A stretch of DNA of 64,000 bases from Falsihalocynthiibacter sp042445055. Lineage in GTDB: Bacteria; Pseudomonadota; Alphaproteobacteria; Rhodobacterales; Rhodobacteraceae. This document shows, piece by piece, positions 48,277 to 56,877 of this stretch. The stretch spans positions 2,046,001-2,110,000 of the forward strand of contig NZ_CP170339.1 of assembly GCF_042445055.1 (NCBI RefSeq). Direction: 5' to 3'. The translations under genes were made by a program, and so were the position numbers. Within the stretch, counting starts at the first letter, position 1. Each line of letters opens with the position of its first letter. The notes under the pieces were generated by a model. The model saw nothing but the letters and a program-made list of their open reading frames with translations. It did not search any database and was not told the DNA's origin.

Positions 48277-48765
48277 ATGGCAGCACGCATGACCCCGTTC
48301 GAGATGCTCGCCCAAAAAATCGTCACTGACGAGCGCGCGCCCACAGGCGTCGCGGGGGAAAGCATGATCCTGACAGCTAGAGGCGAAGTGCGCGCCAGCG
48401 ACCTACGCATCGGCGACCGTGTTGTTACGCGTGATGCTGGAATGCGACTACTGCGCTCGATCAAGACCTTTCGATCTACAAATGCCTACCGGATACGCGC
48501 GGGCGTTGTGGGCGTTGACCGCCCAACTTGTGATCTGCTTGTGACGGCAGGCCAGCGTATCCTTATCCGCGACTGGCGCGCAAAGGCTCTCTTTGGTGTT
48601 GCACAGGCGTTGGTACCAGCATCTCGCCTTGCGGACGGTCACTTCATCGCGCGAGAAGCAGACGCCGACCAGACGTTCTTTGCCCTTCGGTTTGACGCGC
48701 CGCACATCCTCTACATAGACGGCCTCGAAGCTGCGAGCGCATCCTCCGCAAAAGTAACCGCCTAA
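48277..48765 (+). CDS. Hint-domain-like protein lacking the catalytic cysteine
   Basis: This 162-residue protein resembles the small Hint (hedgehog/intein) proteins frequent in the Roseobacter group: SMILTARGEVRASDLRIGDRVVTRDAGM matches the block A region ([TS]..G...VEDL..GD.V.T.D.G), TCDLLVTAGQRILIRD matches the block B/His region, and FFALRFDAPHILYIDGLEAAS matches the C-terminal block. In the usual domain this block begins with the nucleophile Cys; here the aligned residue is Gly24 and no Cys is nearby. It is therefore probably inactive as a self-splicing domain. The first ATG (48277) is used; an ATG at 48289 (MTPFEMLAQ) is equally possible. A short gene with no operon partners. Confidence 0.8.
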   Translation: MAARMTPFEMLAQKIVTDERAPTGVAGESMILTARGEVRASDLRIGDRVVTRDAGMRLLRSIKTFRSTNAYRIRAGVVGVDRPTCDLLVTAGQRILIRDWRAKALFGVAQALVPASRLADGHFIAREADADQTFFALRFDAPHILYIDGLEAASASSAKVTA

Positions 48766-48847
48766 GCCCTGATCCGCGGCCAGCGCACAATAATCAGGCA
48801 TTTCTTTCGCAAAAATCGGCCCGAAAAGTTTTCTAACTGAACAAATA

Positions 48848-48864
48848 TTGTGCAGATCGCACAA
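48848..48864. promoter_or_regulatory. Inverted repeat far upstream of glnB
   Basis: TTGTGC-AGATC-GCACAA is a perfect 6-bp inverted repeat, overlapping a second symmetric stretch GCAC-AAAAA-GTGC. The GCAC/GTGC half-sites recall NtrC boxes, although the spacing differs from the enteric consensus. Located about 130-150 bp before glnB. Confidence 0.4.
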
Positions 48865-48939
48865 AAAGTGCACCCTACGGCAGGAATCCCTCTCTCTGCA
48901 ACGGGCCTCTCCGCCTACCCGATTGTCCCTCCTTAGGGA

Positions 48940-48956
48940 AAGTGTTCTGAACACTT
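48940..48956. promoter_or_regulatory. Perfect 17-bp palindrome in the glnB leader
   Basis: AAGTGTTC-T-GAACACTT (8-bp arms, one central base) lies about 41 bp before the glnB ATG, where it could overlap the promoter or the early message. No T run follows. The binding protein is unknown. Confidence 0.5.
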
Positions 48957-48997
48957 CGACAGCGGAGAATCCCCGACTATTTCAAAGGAGTCGCGTA

Positions 48998-49336
48998 ATG
49001 AAAAAGATTGAAGCCATTATCAAGCCATTCAAACTGGATGAGGTAAAAGAGGCGCTTCAGGAAGTCGGTGTGCAGGGTCTCTCTGTGATCGAAGTAAAAG
49101 GATTTGGCCGTCAGAAAGGCCATACCGAACTGTACCGCGGCGCGGAATACGTTGTTGATTTCCTACCCAAAGTCAAAATCGAAGTTGTCCTTGCAAGCGA
49201 TCAAGTTGACGACGCCATCGAAGCCATCATTAATGCCGCAAAAACCGACAAGATCGGCGACGGCAAGATCTTTGTTTCGTCCATCGAGCAAGCCATCCGT
49301 ATCCGGACCGGCGAAAGCGGCGACGACGCACTGTAA
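48998..49336 (+). CDS. glnB: Nitrogen regulatory protein PII
   Basis: This 112-residue PII protein (MKKIEAIIKPFKLDEVKEALQEVGVQGLSVIEVKGFGRQKGHTELYRGAEYVVDFLPKVKIEVV) has the uridylylation site Tyr51 on the T-loop and ATP-binding text GDGKIFVSSIEQAIRIRTGE. It senses 2-oxoglutarate and energy and controls NtrB and glutamine synthetase adenylylation. AAAGGAG lies seven bases before the ATG. glnA follows 59 bp later, the classical glnBA operon. Confidence 0.98.
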   Translation: MKKIEAIIKPFKLDEVKEALQEVGVQGLSVIEVKGFGRQKGHTELYRGAEYVVDFLPKVKIEVVLASDQVDDAIEAIINAAKTDKIGDGKIFVSSIEQAIRIRTGESGDDAL

Positions 49337-49395
49337 CACAAACAACCCCGCGCAAGCGGTTCTAATCTAACACTAAATAAAGGGAAGAGACACAG

Positions 49396-50802
49396 ATGAG
49401 CAAAGCTGCCGTTCTCAAACTTATTGCAGACGAAAACGTAGAGTATGTGGACATCCGCTTCACAGACCCTCGCGGCAAGCTGCAACACGTAACTGTCATC
49501 GCAGACGAAGTTGACGAGGATTTCCTCGAAGAAGGCTTTATGTTTGACGGTTCATCCATCGCAGGCTGGAAGTCGATCAACGAATCCGACATGAAGCTTA
49601 TCCCTGACACAAACTCTGTGTACTTGGACCCCTTCTATGCTGAGAAAACTCTCTGCGTTCACTGTTCTATTGTAGAGCCGGACACAGGCGAAGCCTACTC
49701 ACGCGACCCACGCGGCACAGCCGAAAAGGCCGAAGCATACCTCAAGTCTACAGGCATTGGTGATGTTTCCTACTTTGGTCCAGAAGCGGAATTCTTCCTC
49801 TTTGACAACGTGCGTTACTCGACTTCTATGAACAAAGTAGCGTTCGAAGTAGACGCGCTTGACGCGGCTTGGAACACAGACGCAGAAGTTGAAATGGGCA
49901 ACATGGGCCACCGCCCTGGCGTTAAAGGCGGTTACTTCCCAGTAAACCCAATCGACGACGCTCAGGACATCCGCTCCGAAATGCTCTCGACTATGAAGCG
50001 CATGGGCATGAAAGTTGACAAGCACCACCACGAGGTTGCGTCTTGTCAGCACGAGCTTGGCCTGATCTTTGGCACACTCACAGAGCAAGCAGACCACCTT
50101 CAGAAGTACAAATACGTTGTTCACAACGTAGCGCACGCATACGGCAAATCCGCGACATTCATGCCAAAGCCAATCGCTGGCGACAACGGCACAGGTATGC
50201 ACGTGAACATGTCGATCTGGAAAGACGGCAAGCCACTGTTTGCTGGTGACAAGTACGCAGATCTTTCGCAAGAAGCTCTGTACTTCATCGGTGGTATCCT
50301 CAAGCACGCGAAAGCTCTGAACGCCTTCACAAACCCGTCGACAAACTCCTACAAGCGTTTGATCCCTGGTTTCGAAGCTCCCGTTCTTCGTGCTTACTCC
50401 GCGTCTAACCGCTCTGGTTGTGTACGTATTCCTTTCGCAGAATCCCCCAAAGCGAAGCGCGTTGAAGCTCGCTTCCCTGATCCTGCGGCGAACCCGTACC
50501 TCTGCTTTGCAGCTCTGCTTATGGCTGGCCTTGACGGTATCAAGAACAAGATTGATCCCGGCGCAGCGTCTGACAAAGACCTTTATGACCTTCCAGCAGA
50601 AGAGCTCGCAGGCATCCCAACTGTTTGTGCGTCGCTTCGTGAAGCGCTTGACTCATTGGCAGAAGATCACGAGTTCCTCCTTGCTGGCGATGTGTTCACA
50701 AAAGACCAGATCGAAGGTTACTCGCAGCTTAAGTGGGAAGAAGTTTACCAATACGAGCACACTCCACACCCAGTGGAATACGCTCTGTACTACAGCGTAT
50801 AA
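49396..50802 (+). CDS. glnA: Glutamine synthetase type I
   Basis: This 468-residue GSI-beta enzyme makes glutamine from glutamate, ammonia and ATP. MFDGSSIAGWKSINESDMKL, the ATP-binding KPIAGDNGTGMHVNMSIWKDGKPL, and NRSGCVRIPF are the family signatures. The adenylylation site Tyr397 (DKDLYDLPAEE) is present, so activity is likely controlled by GlnE through PII. It is the second gene of the glnB-glnA operon and ends before a strong terminator. Confidence 0.98.
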   Translation: MSKAAVLKLIADENVEYVDIRFTDPRGKLQHVTVIADEVDEDFLEEGFMFDGSSIAGWKSINESDMKLIPDTNSVYLDPFYAEKTLCVHCSIVEPDTGEAYSRDPRGTAEKAEAYLKSTGIGDVSYFGPEAEFFLFDNVRYSTSMNKVAFEVDALDAAWNTDAEVEMGNMGHRPGVKGGYFPVNPIDDAQDIRSEMLSTMKRMGMKVDKHHHEVASCQHELGLIFGTLTEQADHLQKYKYVVHNVAHAYGKSATFMPKPIAGDNGTGMHVNMSIWKDGKPLFAGDKYADLSQEALYFIGGILKHAKALNAFTNPSTNSYKRLIPGFEAPVLRAYSASNRSGCVRIPFAESPKAKRVEARFPDPAANPYLCFAALLMAGLDGIKNKIDPGAASDKDLYDLPAEELAGIPTVCASLREALDSLAEDHEFLLAGDVFTKDQIEGYSQLKWEEVYQYEHTPHPVEYALYYSV

Positions 50803-50822
50803 TTTCTAGATCACACTATCTT

Positions 50823-50848
50823 AAAGGGCACCTTCGGGTGCCCTTTTT
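50823..50848 (+). terminator. Rho-independent terminator of glnBA
   Basis: A 10-bp stem AAAGGGCACC-TTCG-GGTGCCCTTT with a stable TTCG tetraloop continues into further T residues. It probably also serves the convergent DUF3445 gene, whose stop touches it. Confidence 0.94.
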
Positions 50849-51618
50849 CATTTGTGCCGCGCTTCTAGTTGCTGGATTACGTTCGGATCGACGGCTTCGC
50901 GCGCAAGGATATAAGTGTGGATCGAGAACGCGACTGCTCCGGTTTTAGGGAGGCGCACAAGCGTCTGCCGCTCACTGCGCAAGTATGGCGCATGTAGATT
51001 TTCCTGAACGCGTGGCGCGGCCTCTGATGCTGGATGGAATAGCCACGGATCATCGTAAAACAACGCATTCGCACGCCAAAGCGGTGCCTCAGGGCGGATC
51101 GCATCAAACAGCCGCTGAACCCGTTTCGCTAGATCGTCGGTATAGGCCGCAACGGGCTCGTGTATCCCAAGAAGTGGGCGACTGAGTTTCTCAGCCAAGG
51201 TCCAGCTTGCGGGAAAGCAAAGCACCGCCGCGCGCATAATGTAAGCCCCCTTTTCCGGCATAAGCAGACAGAAATCCTCCTGAACGACCTGCGCGAGTGT
51301 CTCCAATGGCTCCCCAATCCGAACTTCATGCCCATCGGGGCAACGGATGCTGTGATCGCTCACCTCAAAATCAGGCCGCAAGCGCAACTGCGCCACCACC
51401 GTTTCAAAGAGTTCCTTCGCCGCTTCTGGATATTGCTCCGCAAGTACGCGCTCTCTTTGGCTGTTGATTAACCGACGTCTCAGGGCCATTTGCGGTGCGT
51501 AAGTATCTGAAACCACAATCCAATCCGCAAGCTGTGTCGGTGCTATTCCGGGCATTCGTGGCGCAAGGGCACGCGTTGCTTGTTCGGCTGGTAATCGGGT
51601 ATTCAATGTCGGTGTCAT
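50848..51618 (-). CDS. DUF3445 protein (heme-dependent oxidative N-demethylase-like)
   Basis: This 256-residue protein matches DUF3445: LADWIVVSDTYAPQMALRRRLI near the N-terminus, VVQEDFCLLMPEKGAYIMRAAVLCFPASWTLAEKLSRPLLGIHEPVAAYTDDLAKRVQRLFDAI in the middle, and LWRANALFYDDPWLF and RSERQTLVRLPKTGAVAFSIHTYILA near the C-terminus. Members of this family include the heme-containing alpha subunit of dimethylamine monooxygenase-like enzymes, acting on secondary or tertiary amines. The neighbouring glnBA would fit a nitrogen link, but no other subunit genes are nearby, so the substrate is unknown. Confidence 0.87.
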   Translation of the reverse strand: MTPTLNTRLPAEQATRALAPRMPGIAPTQLADWIVVSDTYAPQMALRRRLINSQRERVLAEQYPEAAKELFETVVAQLRLRPDFEVSDHSIRCPDGHEVRIGEPLETLAQVVQEDFCLLMPEKGAYIMRAAVLCFPASWTLAEKLSRPLLGIHEPVAAYTDDLAKRVQRLFDAIRPEAPLWRANALFYDDPWLFHPASEAAPRVQENLHAPYLRSERQTLVRLPKTGAVAFSIHTYILAREAVDPNVIQQLEARHK

Positions 51619-51745
51619 GCTGCGACATTATCCTCAGTTTGTGCCACGTCCAGCGAAATAGCCGCCAGCGGACTGTCACCAACGCGTGATTTGACCTCTA
51701 TGCCACAGCGCTTCATCTTGTAGCTCTGAAAGCAGAGGAAGCCTG

Positions 51746-52972
51746 ATGCCCCCCGAGAAACTTACATTCGCAGGCCACAGTGGCGACACCCTCGCCGCTC
51801 GTTTCGACCGACCTGATGGCCCGCATTTGGCGACCGCAATTTTTGCTCATTGCTTCACCTGCGGCAAAGACATCCCAGCGGCCCGTCGGATTGCGGCGCG
51901 GCTTGCGTCCATGGGGATCGGGGTTCTGCGGTTTGATTTTACGGGGTTGGGTCACTCGGACGGCGAATTCAGCAACACCGATTTCAGCAGCAACGCCGAG
52001 GACCTCCTCGCGGCTGCCCGCCATCTAGAGGATATGGGCCACCCCGCCACGCTTTTGGTCGGGCATTCATTGGGTGGTGCAGCGGTCCTTAGGGCGGCGC
52101 TTTCGCTTTCTGACATCCGTGCAATCGCAACCATCGGAGCGCCTGCGGACCCTGCGCATCTGGAACATTTGTTCGAAGACCAACGCGCCGCGATCCAATC
52201 CGAGGGGGCCGCACAGGTTGACCTTGGAGGACGCAGTATCACTATCGGCAAGGCGCTTTTGGATGATATCGCGGATGCCACGCTCACACCCGAATTAGAC
52301 AAACTCAAGGCCGCGCTGTTGGTGCTCCATGCTCCGCGCGACGAGATTGTCGGGGTTGAAAATGCGGCCGAGATTTTTACCGCAGCAAAACACCCCAAGA
52401 GTTTTGTTTCGCTTGATGATGCCGACCACCTCTTGACCGATGCCGAGGACGCGGAATATGCCGCCGAGGTCATTGCTTCTTGGGCATCTCGCTATCTCAG
52501 GCTCTTGCCGCCTGCCCCTCCGATTGGCGCGCCAGAAGGGATCGTGCGCGTGACAGAGGCCGATCCAAAAGGCTTCCTTCAGGACATAAACTCTGGCCCA
52601 TTTCATCATACGCTGGCGGATGAGCCGCGCGCCTATGGCGGCACCAATCAAGGGATGACGCCCTATGGGTTTCTGGCGGCTGGGCTTGGGGCCTGTACGT
52701 CTATGACCATCCGCATGTACGCCCGCCGCAAGAATTTCCCGCTTGAGAGCGTCTACGTCGATGTCACGCACAACAAGGTCCACGCCCAAGATGCGAGCCA
52801 GACAAACCCGCCCAAGATTGATACCTTTCACCGCGAAATACATCTTTGCGGCGATCTAACCACCGCGCAGAGCGAAAAACTTCTGGAGATCGCCGACCGC
52901 TGCCCTGTTCACAAAACGCTCGAGCAAACCGCGCAAATCACGACGGAACTGGGGCATAAGCGCTCGTCATGA
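51746..52972 (+). CDS. Alpha/beta hydrolase fused to OsmC-type peroxidase domain
   Basis: This 408-residue two-domain protein. Residues 1-250 are an alpha/beta hydrolase: AHCFTCGKD, nucleophile Ser108 in VGHSLGGAAVLRAA, then APRDEIV and DADHLLTD supplying the acid and His. Residues about 265-408 are an OsmC/Ohr-like domain with GGTNQGMTPYGFLAAGLGACTSMTIRMYA (Cys317) and DRCPVHKTLEQ (Cys386), the two redox cysteines of hydroperoxide reductases. This fusion is common in alphaproteobacteria, but its substrate is not established. AGAGGAA precedes the ATG. The last 35 bp overlap the convergent DUF6314 gene. Confidence 0.93.
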   Translation: MPPEKLTFAGHSGDTLAARFDRPDGPHLATAIFAHCFTCGKDIPAARRIAARLASMGIGVLRFDFTGLGHSDGEFSNTDFSSNAEDLLAAARHLEDMGHPATLLVGHSLGGAAVLRAALSLSDIRAIATIGAPADPAHLEHLFEDQRAAIQSEGAAQVDLGGRSITIGKALLDDIADATLTPELDKLKAALLVLHAPRDEIVGVENAAEIFTAAKHPKSFVSLDDADHLLTDAEDAEYAAEVIASWASRYLRLLPPAPPIGAPEGIVRVTEADPKGFLQDINSGPFHHTLADEPRAYGGTNQGMTPYGFLAAGLGACTSMTIRMYARRKNFPLESVYVDVTHNKVHAQDASQTNPPKIDTFHREIHLCGDLTTAQSEKLLEIADRCPVHKTLEQTAQITTELGHKRSS

Positions 52973-53354
52973 CATAGTCCTTGCGCGGCCCCGTAACACG
53001 CCAAGCCGACGTCCAGCGTGGCCATTCAGTGAAATCATAGGTCACGCGATATATGTCAGGATCACAGTAATGCGTCGCGGAATTGTCGCCGAATTTGTGA
53101 AACGCGCGGCCATCCTCAAACAACACCTCGATTTGCCCATTCACCTCGCGCCAGAGGTATCTACGCTCTGCCTGTAGGGTTCCGCCCCCAGCCATGCGCA
53201 GCTTGCCTGCCTCGTGATATGCAAGCCCGTCGGGATGCGGCGCGAAAATAGCGCGCCCCTCAAATTCACCGGACTGCCCCGCGATATCACTCGTTATCTG
53301 GCGATTAAGGATCCATTCGCCACGGAAATCTGCCAATTCTGGAGAAAATACCAC
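52938..53354 (-). CDS. DUF6314 family protein
   Basis: This 138-residue protein reads GEWILNRQITSDIAGQSGEFEGRAIFAPHPDGLAYHEAGKLRMAGGGTLQAERRYLWREVNGQIEVLFEDGRAFHKFGDNSATHYCDPDIYRVTYDFTEWPRWTSAWRVTGPRKDYVMTSAY. This is the DUF6314 pattern, a lipocalin-like beta-barrel in appearance with conserved Trp, Tyr and His residues. It starts at GTG (53354). The function is unknown. Its 3' end overlaps the hydrolase-OsmC gene by 35 bp in opposite orientation. Confidence 0.88.
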   Translation of the reverse strand: MVFSPELADFRGEWILNRQITSDIAGQSGEFEGRAIFAPHPDGLAYHEAGKLRMAGGGTLQAERRYLWREVNGQIEVLFEDGRAFHKFGDNSATHYCDPDIYRVTYDFTEWPRWTSAWRVTGPRKDYVMTSAYAPVPS

Positions 53355-53459
53355 TATCTCGCGCCCCTTTTTCCCGCAACGGCTTGCCGCTCGCCCCCCC
53401 GCAGTCTAAGAGAAGCCGCGCGCCTCTGCCATGTCTGATTATCTAAAAAAGGCTACCCC

Positions 53460-54767
53460 ATGATCCCTCGTTATTCCCGCCCCGAAATGGTTGCCATCTG
53501 GTCACCTGAAACCAAATTCAAAATCTGGTATGAAATCGAGGCGCACGCCTGCGAAGCCATGGCCAACCTTGGTGTTATCCCTCGTGAAAACGCTGACGCC
53601 GTGTGGAAAGCCAAAGATGTCGAATTCGACGTTGCGCGGATTGACGAAATCGAAGCCGAAACCAAACACGACGTTATCGCCTTTCTTACGCACCTCGCCG
53701 AGCATGTCGGTTCCGAAGAAGCACGTTTCGTGCATCAAGGTATGACCAGCTCTGACGTATTGGACACCTGTTTCAACGTCCAACTCGTTCGTGCCGCCGA
53801 CATCCTGATCGAAGACGCCAAGGGCCTCTTGGCCGCGCTCAAGAAACGCGCATTCGAGCATAAAAACACCGTTCGCATCGGCCGCTCGCACGGTATCCAC
53901 GCCGAGCCGACAACAATGGGCCTAACCTTTGCACGCTTCTATGCCGAAATGGACCGCAACCTCCGCCGCCTGAAGACCGCGCGCGAAGAAGTTGCGACAG
54001 GCGCTATTTCCGGCGCTGTAGGCACATTCGCCAATATCGATCCCGCAATCGAAGAGCACGTCTGTGAGCAACTCGGCCTTGAGCCAGAGCCGATCTCGAC
54101 ACAGGTAATCCCGCGCGATCGCCACGCAGCGTTCTTTGCTGCACTTGGTGTGGTTTCCTCGACCGTTGAAAACATCGCAACCGAAATTCGCCACATGCAG
54201 CGCACCGAAGTGCTTGAAGCGGCAGAGTTTTTCTCGATGGGTCAAAAGGGTTCTTCGGCGATGCCACACAAGAAAAACCCCGTTCTGACCGAAAACCTTA
54301 CAGGCCTTGCGCGTCTTGTTCGCATGACTGTGATCCCAGCACTCGAAAATGTCGCCCTCTGGCACGAGCGTGATATTTCGCACTCTTCGGTTGAACGCAA
54401 CATCGGCCCAGACGCCACGATCACCCTCGATTTCGCGCTCGCGCGTTTGACTGGTGTGATTGATAAGCTGTTGGTTTATCCCGAAAATATGATGGCAAAC
54501 ATGAACAAGTTCCCAGGTCTTGTGATGTCGCAACGCGTATTGCTCGCCCTGACCCAAGCGGGTGTTTCGCGCGAGGATTCCTATAAAATGGTACAGCGGA
54601 ACGCGCTGAAAGTGTGGGAAACCGGATGTGATTTCAAGGCCGAACTTCTTGCGGACGAAGATGTCGTAAAAGCCCTTGGCGTTGAGGAAATCGAAGAGAA
54701 ATTCGATCTTGGCTATCACACAAAACACGTTGATACGATCTTCAAGCGCGTGTTCGGCGAAAGCTGA
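53460..54767 (+). CDS. purB: Adenylosuccinate lyase
   Basis: This 435-residue member of the fumarase/aspartase superfamily splits SAICAR and adenylosuccinate in purine synthesis. The family signature SSAMPHKKNP (about residues 264-273) is intact, with the active-site text HQGMTSSDVLDTC and GRSHGIHAEPTTMGL. It starts MIPRYSRPEMVAIWSPETKFKIWYEIE. AAAAAAGG precedes the ATG. It is followed by a strong terminator before fliG. Confidence 0.98.
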   Translation: MIPRYSRPEMVAIWSPETKFKIWYEIEAHACEAMANLGVIPRENADAVWKAKDVEFDVARIDEIEAETKHDVIAFLTHLAEHVGSEEARFVHQGMTSSDVLDTCFNVQLVRAADILIEDAKGLLAALKKRAFEHKNTVRIGRSHGIHAEPTTMGLTFARFYAEMDRNLRRLKTAREEVATGAISGAVGTFANIDPAIEEHVCEQLGLEPEPISTQVIPRDRHAAFFAALGVVSSTVENIATEIRHMQRTEVLEAAEFFSMGQKGSSAMPHKKNPVLTENLTGLARLVRMTVIPALENVALWHERDISHSSVERNIGPDATITLDFALARLTGVIDKLLVYPENMMANMNKFPGLVMSQRVLLALTQAGVSREDSYKMVQRNALKVWETGCDFKAELLADEDVVKALGVEEIEEKFDLGYHTKHVDTIFKRVFGES

Positions 54768-54788
54768 GACCATTTCAATACGATCAAG

Positions 54789-54824
54789 AAGCCCCGCCAG
54801 CACGTCGCTCGCGGGGCTTTTTTG
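54789..54824 (+). terminator. Rho-independent terminator of purB
   Basis: A 9-bp stem AAGCCCCGC...GCGGGGCTT with a loop of about 13 bases ends in a T run, about 22 bp after purB. Confidence 0.92.
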
Positions 54825-54897
54825 TTGGAATGCGCGTGGCTGTAAGGAGTCTATTAACGACTCTTGGTTAGGAGTGTGGAAGCGAAAGGAATCCAAC

Positions 54898-55992
54898 GTG
54901 AGCACCGCCCTTGCCCCCATTGGGGACTTCCCTGAACCCATGCAAACGCCAAGCGCGATGCCATCGGCAGCGCCGCAAATGTCGCCACAGCCCACGCTTA
55001 CACGTGCGCAGAAGGCGGCAATCATTGTACGCCTGCTTTTGGCTGAGGGTGCGGACCTCCCGATTTCGGATTTCCCCGAGGAATTACAACACTCTTTGAC
55101 CCGTTCAATGGGCAGCATGAAGAGCATATCGCGTGAAACGATGGAAGAAGTCGTAGAGGAGTTCCTCTCCGAGATTGAGAATGTCGGTATGTTCTTCCCT
55201 GGTGGTCTGGACGGCGCGCTCAAGCTGCTCGAGGGGGCGCTTTCCCCTTCTATGGTTACGCGTCTACGGCGCGAAGCCGGCGGCGTCTTTTATGGCGATC
55301 CGTGGGAGAAAGTCGTCAACCTGCCCGTCGAAGTTCTGCTCGTGGCCATGAAATCCGAAGCGATCGAAGTCTGTGCGGTTATGTTGTCCAAGCTTCCGGT
55401 TGCTCGTGCCGCTGAACTCTTGGGAATGATCGACGGAGAGCGCGCACGGCGCATCGCATATGCGATCTCGCTCACCAAATCCGTAACGCCCGAGGCGGTA
55501 CGGCGGATCGGTATTTCCATCGCGAACCAGCTTAACAACCGCCCCCCTGTCGCGTTCAAAGACGACCCCGTTGATCGCGTGGGCGCAATCCTGAATTTCG
55601 CGGCGGCCCAACGGCGGGATGAAGTTCTGGACGGCCTTGACGAACAGGACGAAGAATTCGGCCGCCTCGTACGGAACGCCATCTTTACCTTCGCGAACAT
55701 CCCGCAGCGCATACACAAACAAGACATGCCCAAGCTCATTCGAAGCGTCGATCAAGCGGATCTTGTTGCGGCACTCGTTGCGGCGCAAAATGCTGGCGAC
55801 ATGGGGACAGTGAACTTTGTGCTCGAAAATATGTCCAAACGCCTTTCGGCCGCGATCACGGACGAAATCGAAGAGGCCGGCACGATCAGCCAATCAGACG
55901 GAGAACGTGCACAAGCGAAGATTGTTGAGGAAGTACGACGCCTAGAGAGTAACGGAGAAATTTTTCTGAGGATGGATGACGCGGACGCCTAG
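54898..55992 (+). CDS. fliG: Flagellar motor switch protein FliG-like
   Basis: This protein is 364 residues from the GTG at 54898 (AAGGA seven bases before). An in-frame extension back into purB is only the shadow of that gene and crosses a terminator. It has the FliG layout: an N-terminal domain with LTRAQKAAIIVRLLLAEGADLP, a middle domain with LSKLPVARAAELLGMIDGERARRIAYAISLTKSVTPEAVRRIG, and a C-terminal domain with FANIPQRIHKQDMPKLIRSVDQADLVAALVAA and FVLENMSKRLSAAITDEIEEAG. FliG transmits torque from MotAB to the C-ring. No other flagellar gene lies in the window. Confidence 0.85.
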   Translation: MSTALAPIGDFPEPMQTPSAMPSAAPQMSPQPTLTRAQKAAIIVRLLLAEGADLPISDFPEELQHSLTRSMGSMKSISRETMEEVVEEFLSEIENVGMFFPGGLDGALKLLEGALSPSMVTRLRREAGGVFYGDPWEKVVNLPVEVLLVAMKSEAIEVCAVMLSKLPVARAAELLGMIDGERARRIAYAISLTKSVTPEAVRRIGISIANQLNNRPPVAFKDDPVDRVGAILNFAAAQRRDEVLDGLDEQDEEFGRLVRNAIFTFANIPQRIHKQDMPKLIRSVDQADLVAALVAAQNAGDMGTVNFVLENMSKRLSAAITDEIEEAGTISQSDGERAQAKIVEEVRRLESNGEIFLRMDDADA

Positions 55993-56005
55993 CGAACAAC
56001 GCGTT

Positions 56006-56713
56006 TTAATCCAAACGGGCAGCCGCAAGGATGCGTCCTTTATTTTTGGCCTGAACAATTACTGCATAAGGAAGCTGCGCGTTTTTCACGGTAAACTTTG
56101 CTGGCCCGTCACCGTCCCACTTCTTGATCTCTCGCCAATCCGAAACAACATTCGCGTAATTGATCTGGCGCCCCGCATTTTCGCCGCGTTTGATCTTTAC
56201 ATGCTGGCTCGGAGTGAACTGAACCAACTGAATAACCATTTCAGCACGTTGCGATGAGCGCGCCTCTACCGCAAACCCACCGCCGGATTTCGTTACAGAA
56301 ATAGAAACGGGCGAAGCTGCGGCGGCGTGCTTGGCGATTGCGGACTCAACATCCGCTGGTTTATTGCCGACAACGTGATCCTCGCCACCGATAATCATTT
56401 GCGGCGTGTAAACCATGCGTTTGCCGATTGCGCGTGCGTAATCTCTTTGCCGCTCGGAAAAGGACGGATCTGCGAATGCATCTTTCCATCCTATATAATC
56501 CCAATAATCCACGTGAAGCCCGAGCGCGATCACATCCGAACGATCCGCGAGTTGCTCAAGCAATGCATCCGCCGGAGGGCAAGACGAACACCCTTGAGAA
56601 GTATAAAGCTCTACAACCACAGGTCCCGAATCCGCATGAGCCGCCGAAGCAAACACCGAGATTCCAAGAGAAAACATGAGCGCGCGGGCGACTTGGGTTA
56701 AATGTGGTTTCAT
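56006..56713 (-). CDS. DUF1223 thioredoxin-like exported protein
   Basis: This 235-residue protein has a signal peptide (MFSLGISVFASAAHA) and the DUF1223 core VVELYTSQGCSSCPPADALLEQLADRSDVIALGLHVDYWDYIGWKDAFADPSFSERQRDYA. Cys42 and Cys45 form a CxxC-type pair on a thioredoxin-like fold. It then has GKRMVYTPQMIIGGEDHVVG. It is expected in the periplasm; the reaction is unknown. It converges on fliG with only 13 bp between the stops. Confidence 0.93.
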   Translation of the reverse strand: MKPHLTQVARALMFSLGISVFASAAHADSGPVVVELYTSQGCSSCPPADALLEQLADRSDVIALGLHVDYWDYIGWKDAFADPSFSERQRDYARAIGKRMVYTPQMIIGGEDHVVGNKPADVESAIAKHAAAASPVSISVTKSGGGFAVEARSSQRAEMVIQLVQFTPSQHVKIKRGENAGRQINYANVVSDWREIKKWDGDGPAKFTVKNAQLPYAVIVQAKNKGRILAAARLD

Positions 56714-56877
56714 TCCTACTTTTCCGTGAGTGCGGTTTAATCTCTTTTAGTCAATCCGCTGCCTCCGCGCCAATCAACCATTTGCGAGCGTCTTGTGTGG
56801 TGAAAATCCGTTTCTCAAATGCCACGCTATGCACAGGACTGCTTGCCCTAACCGATGATTTAGCGAAACATCATTCT

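Noticed and set aside
53922..55223. Minus-strand frame of 433 codons
   Set aside because: It is opposite purB and fliG and crosses the purB terminator; no recognisable domain.
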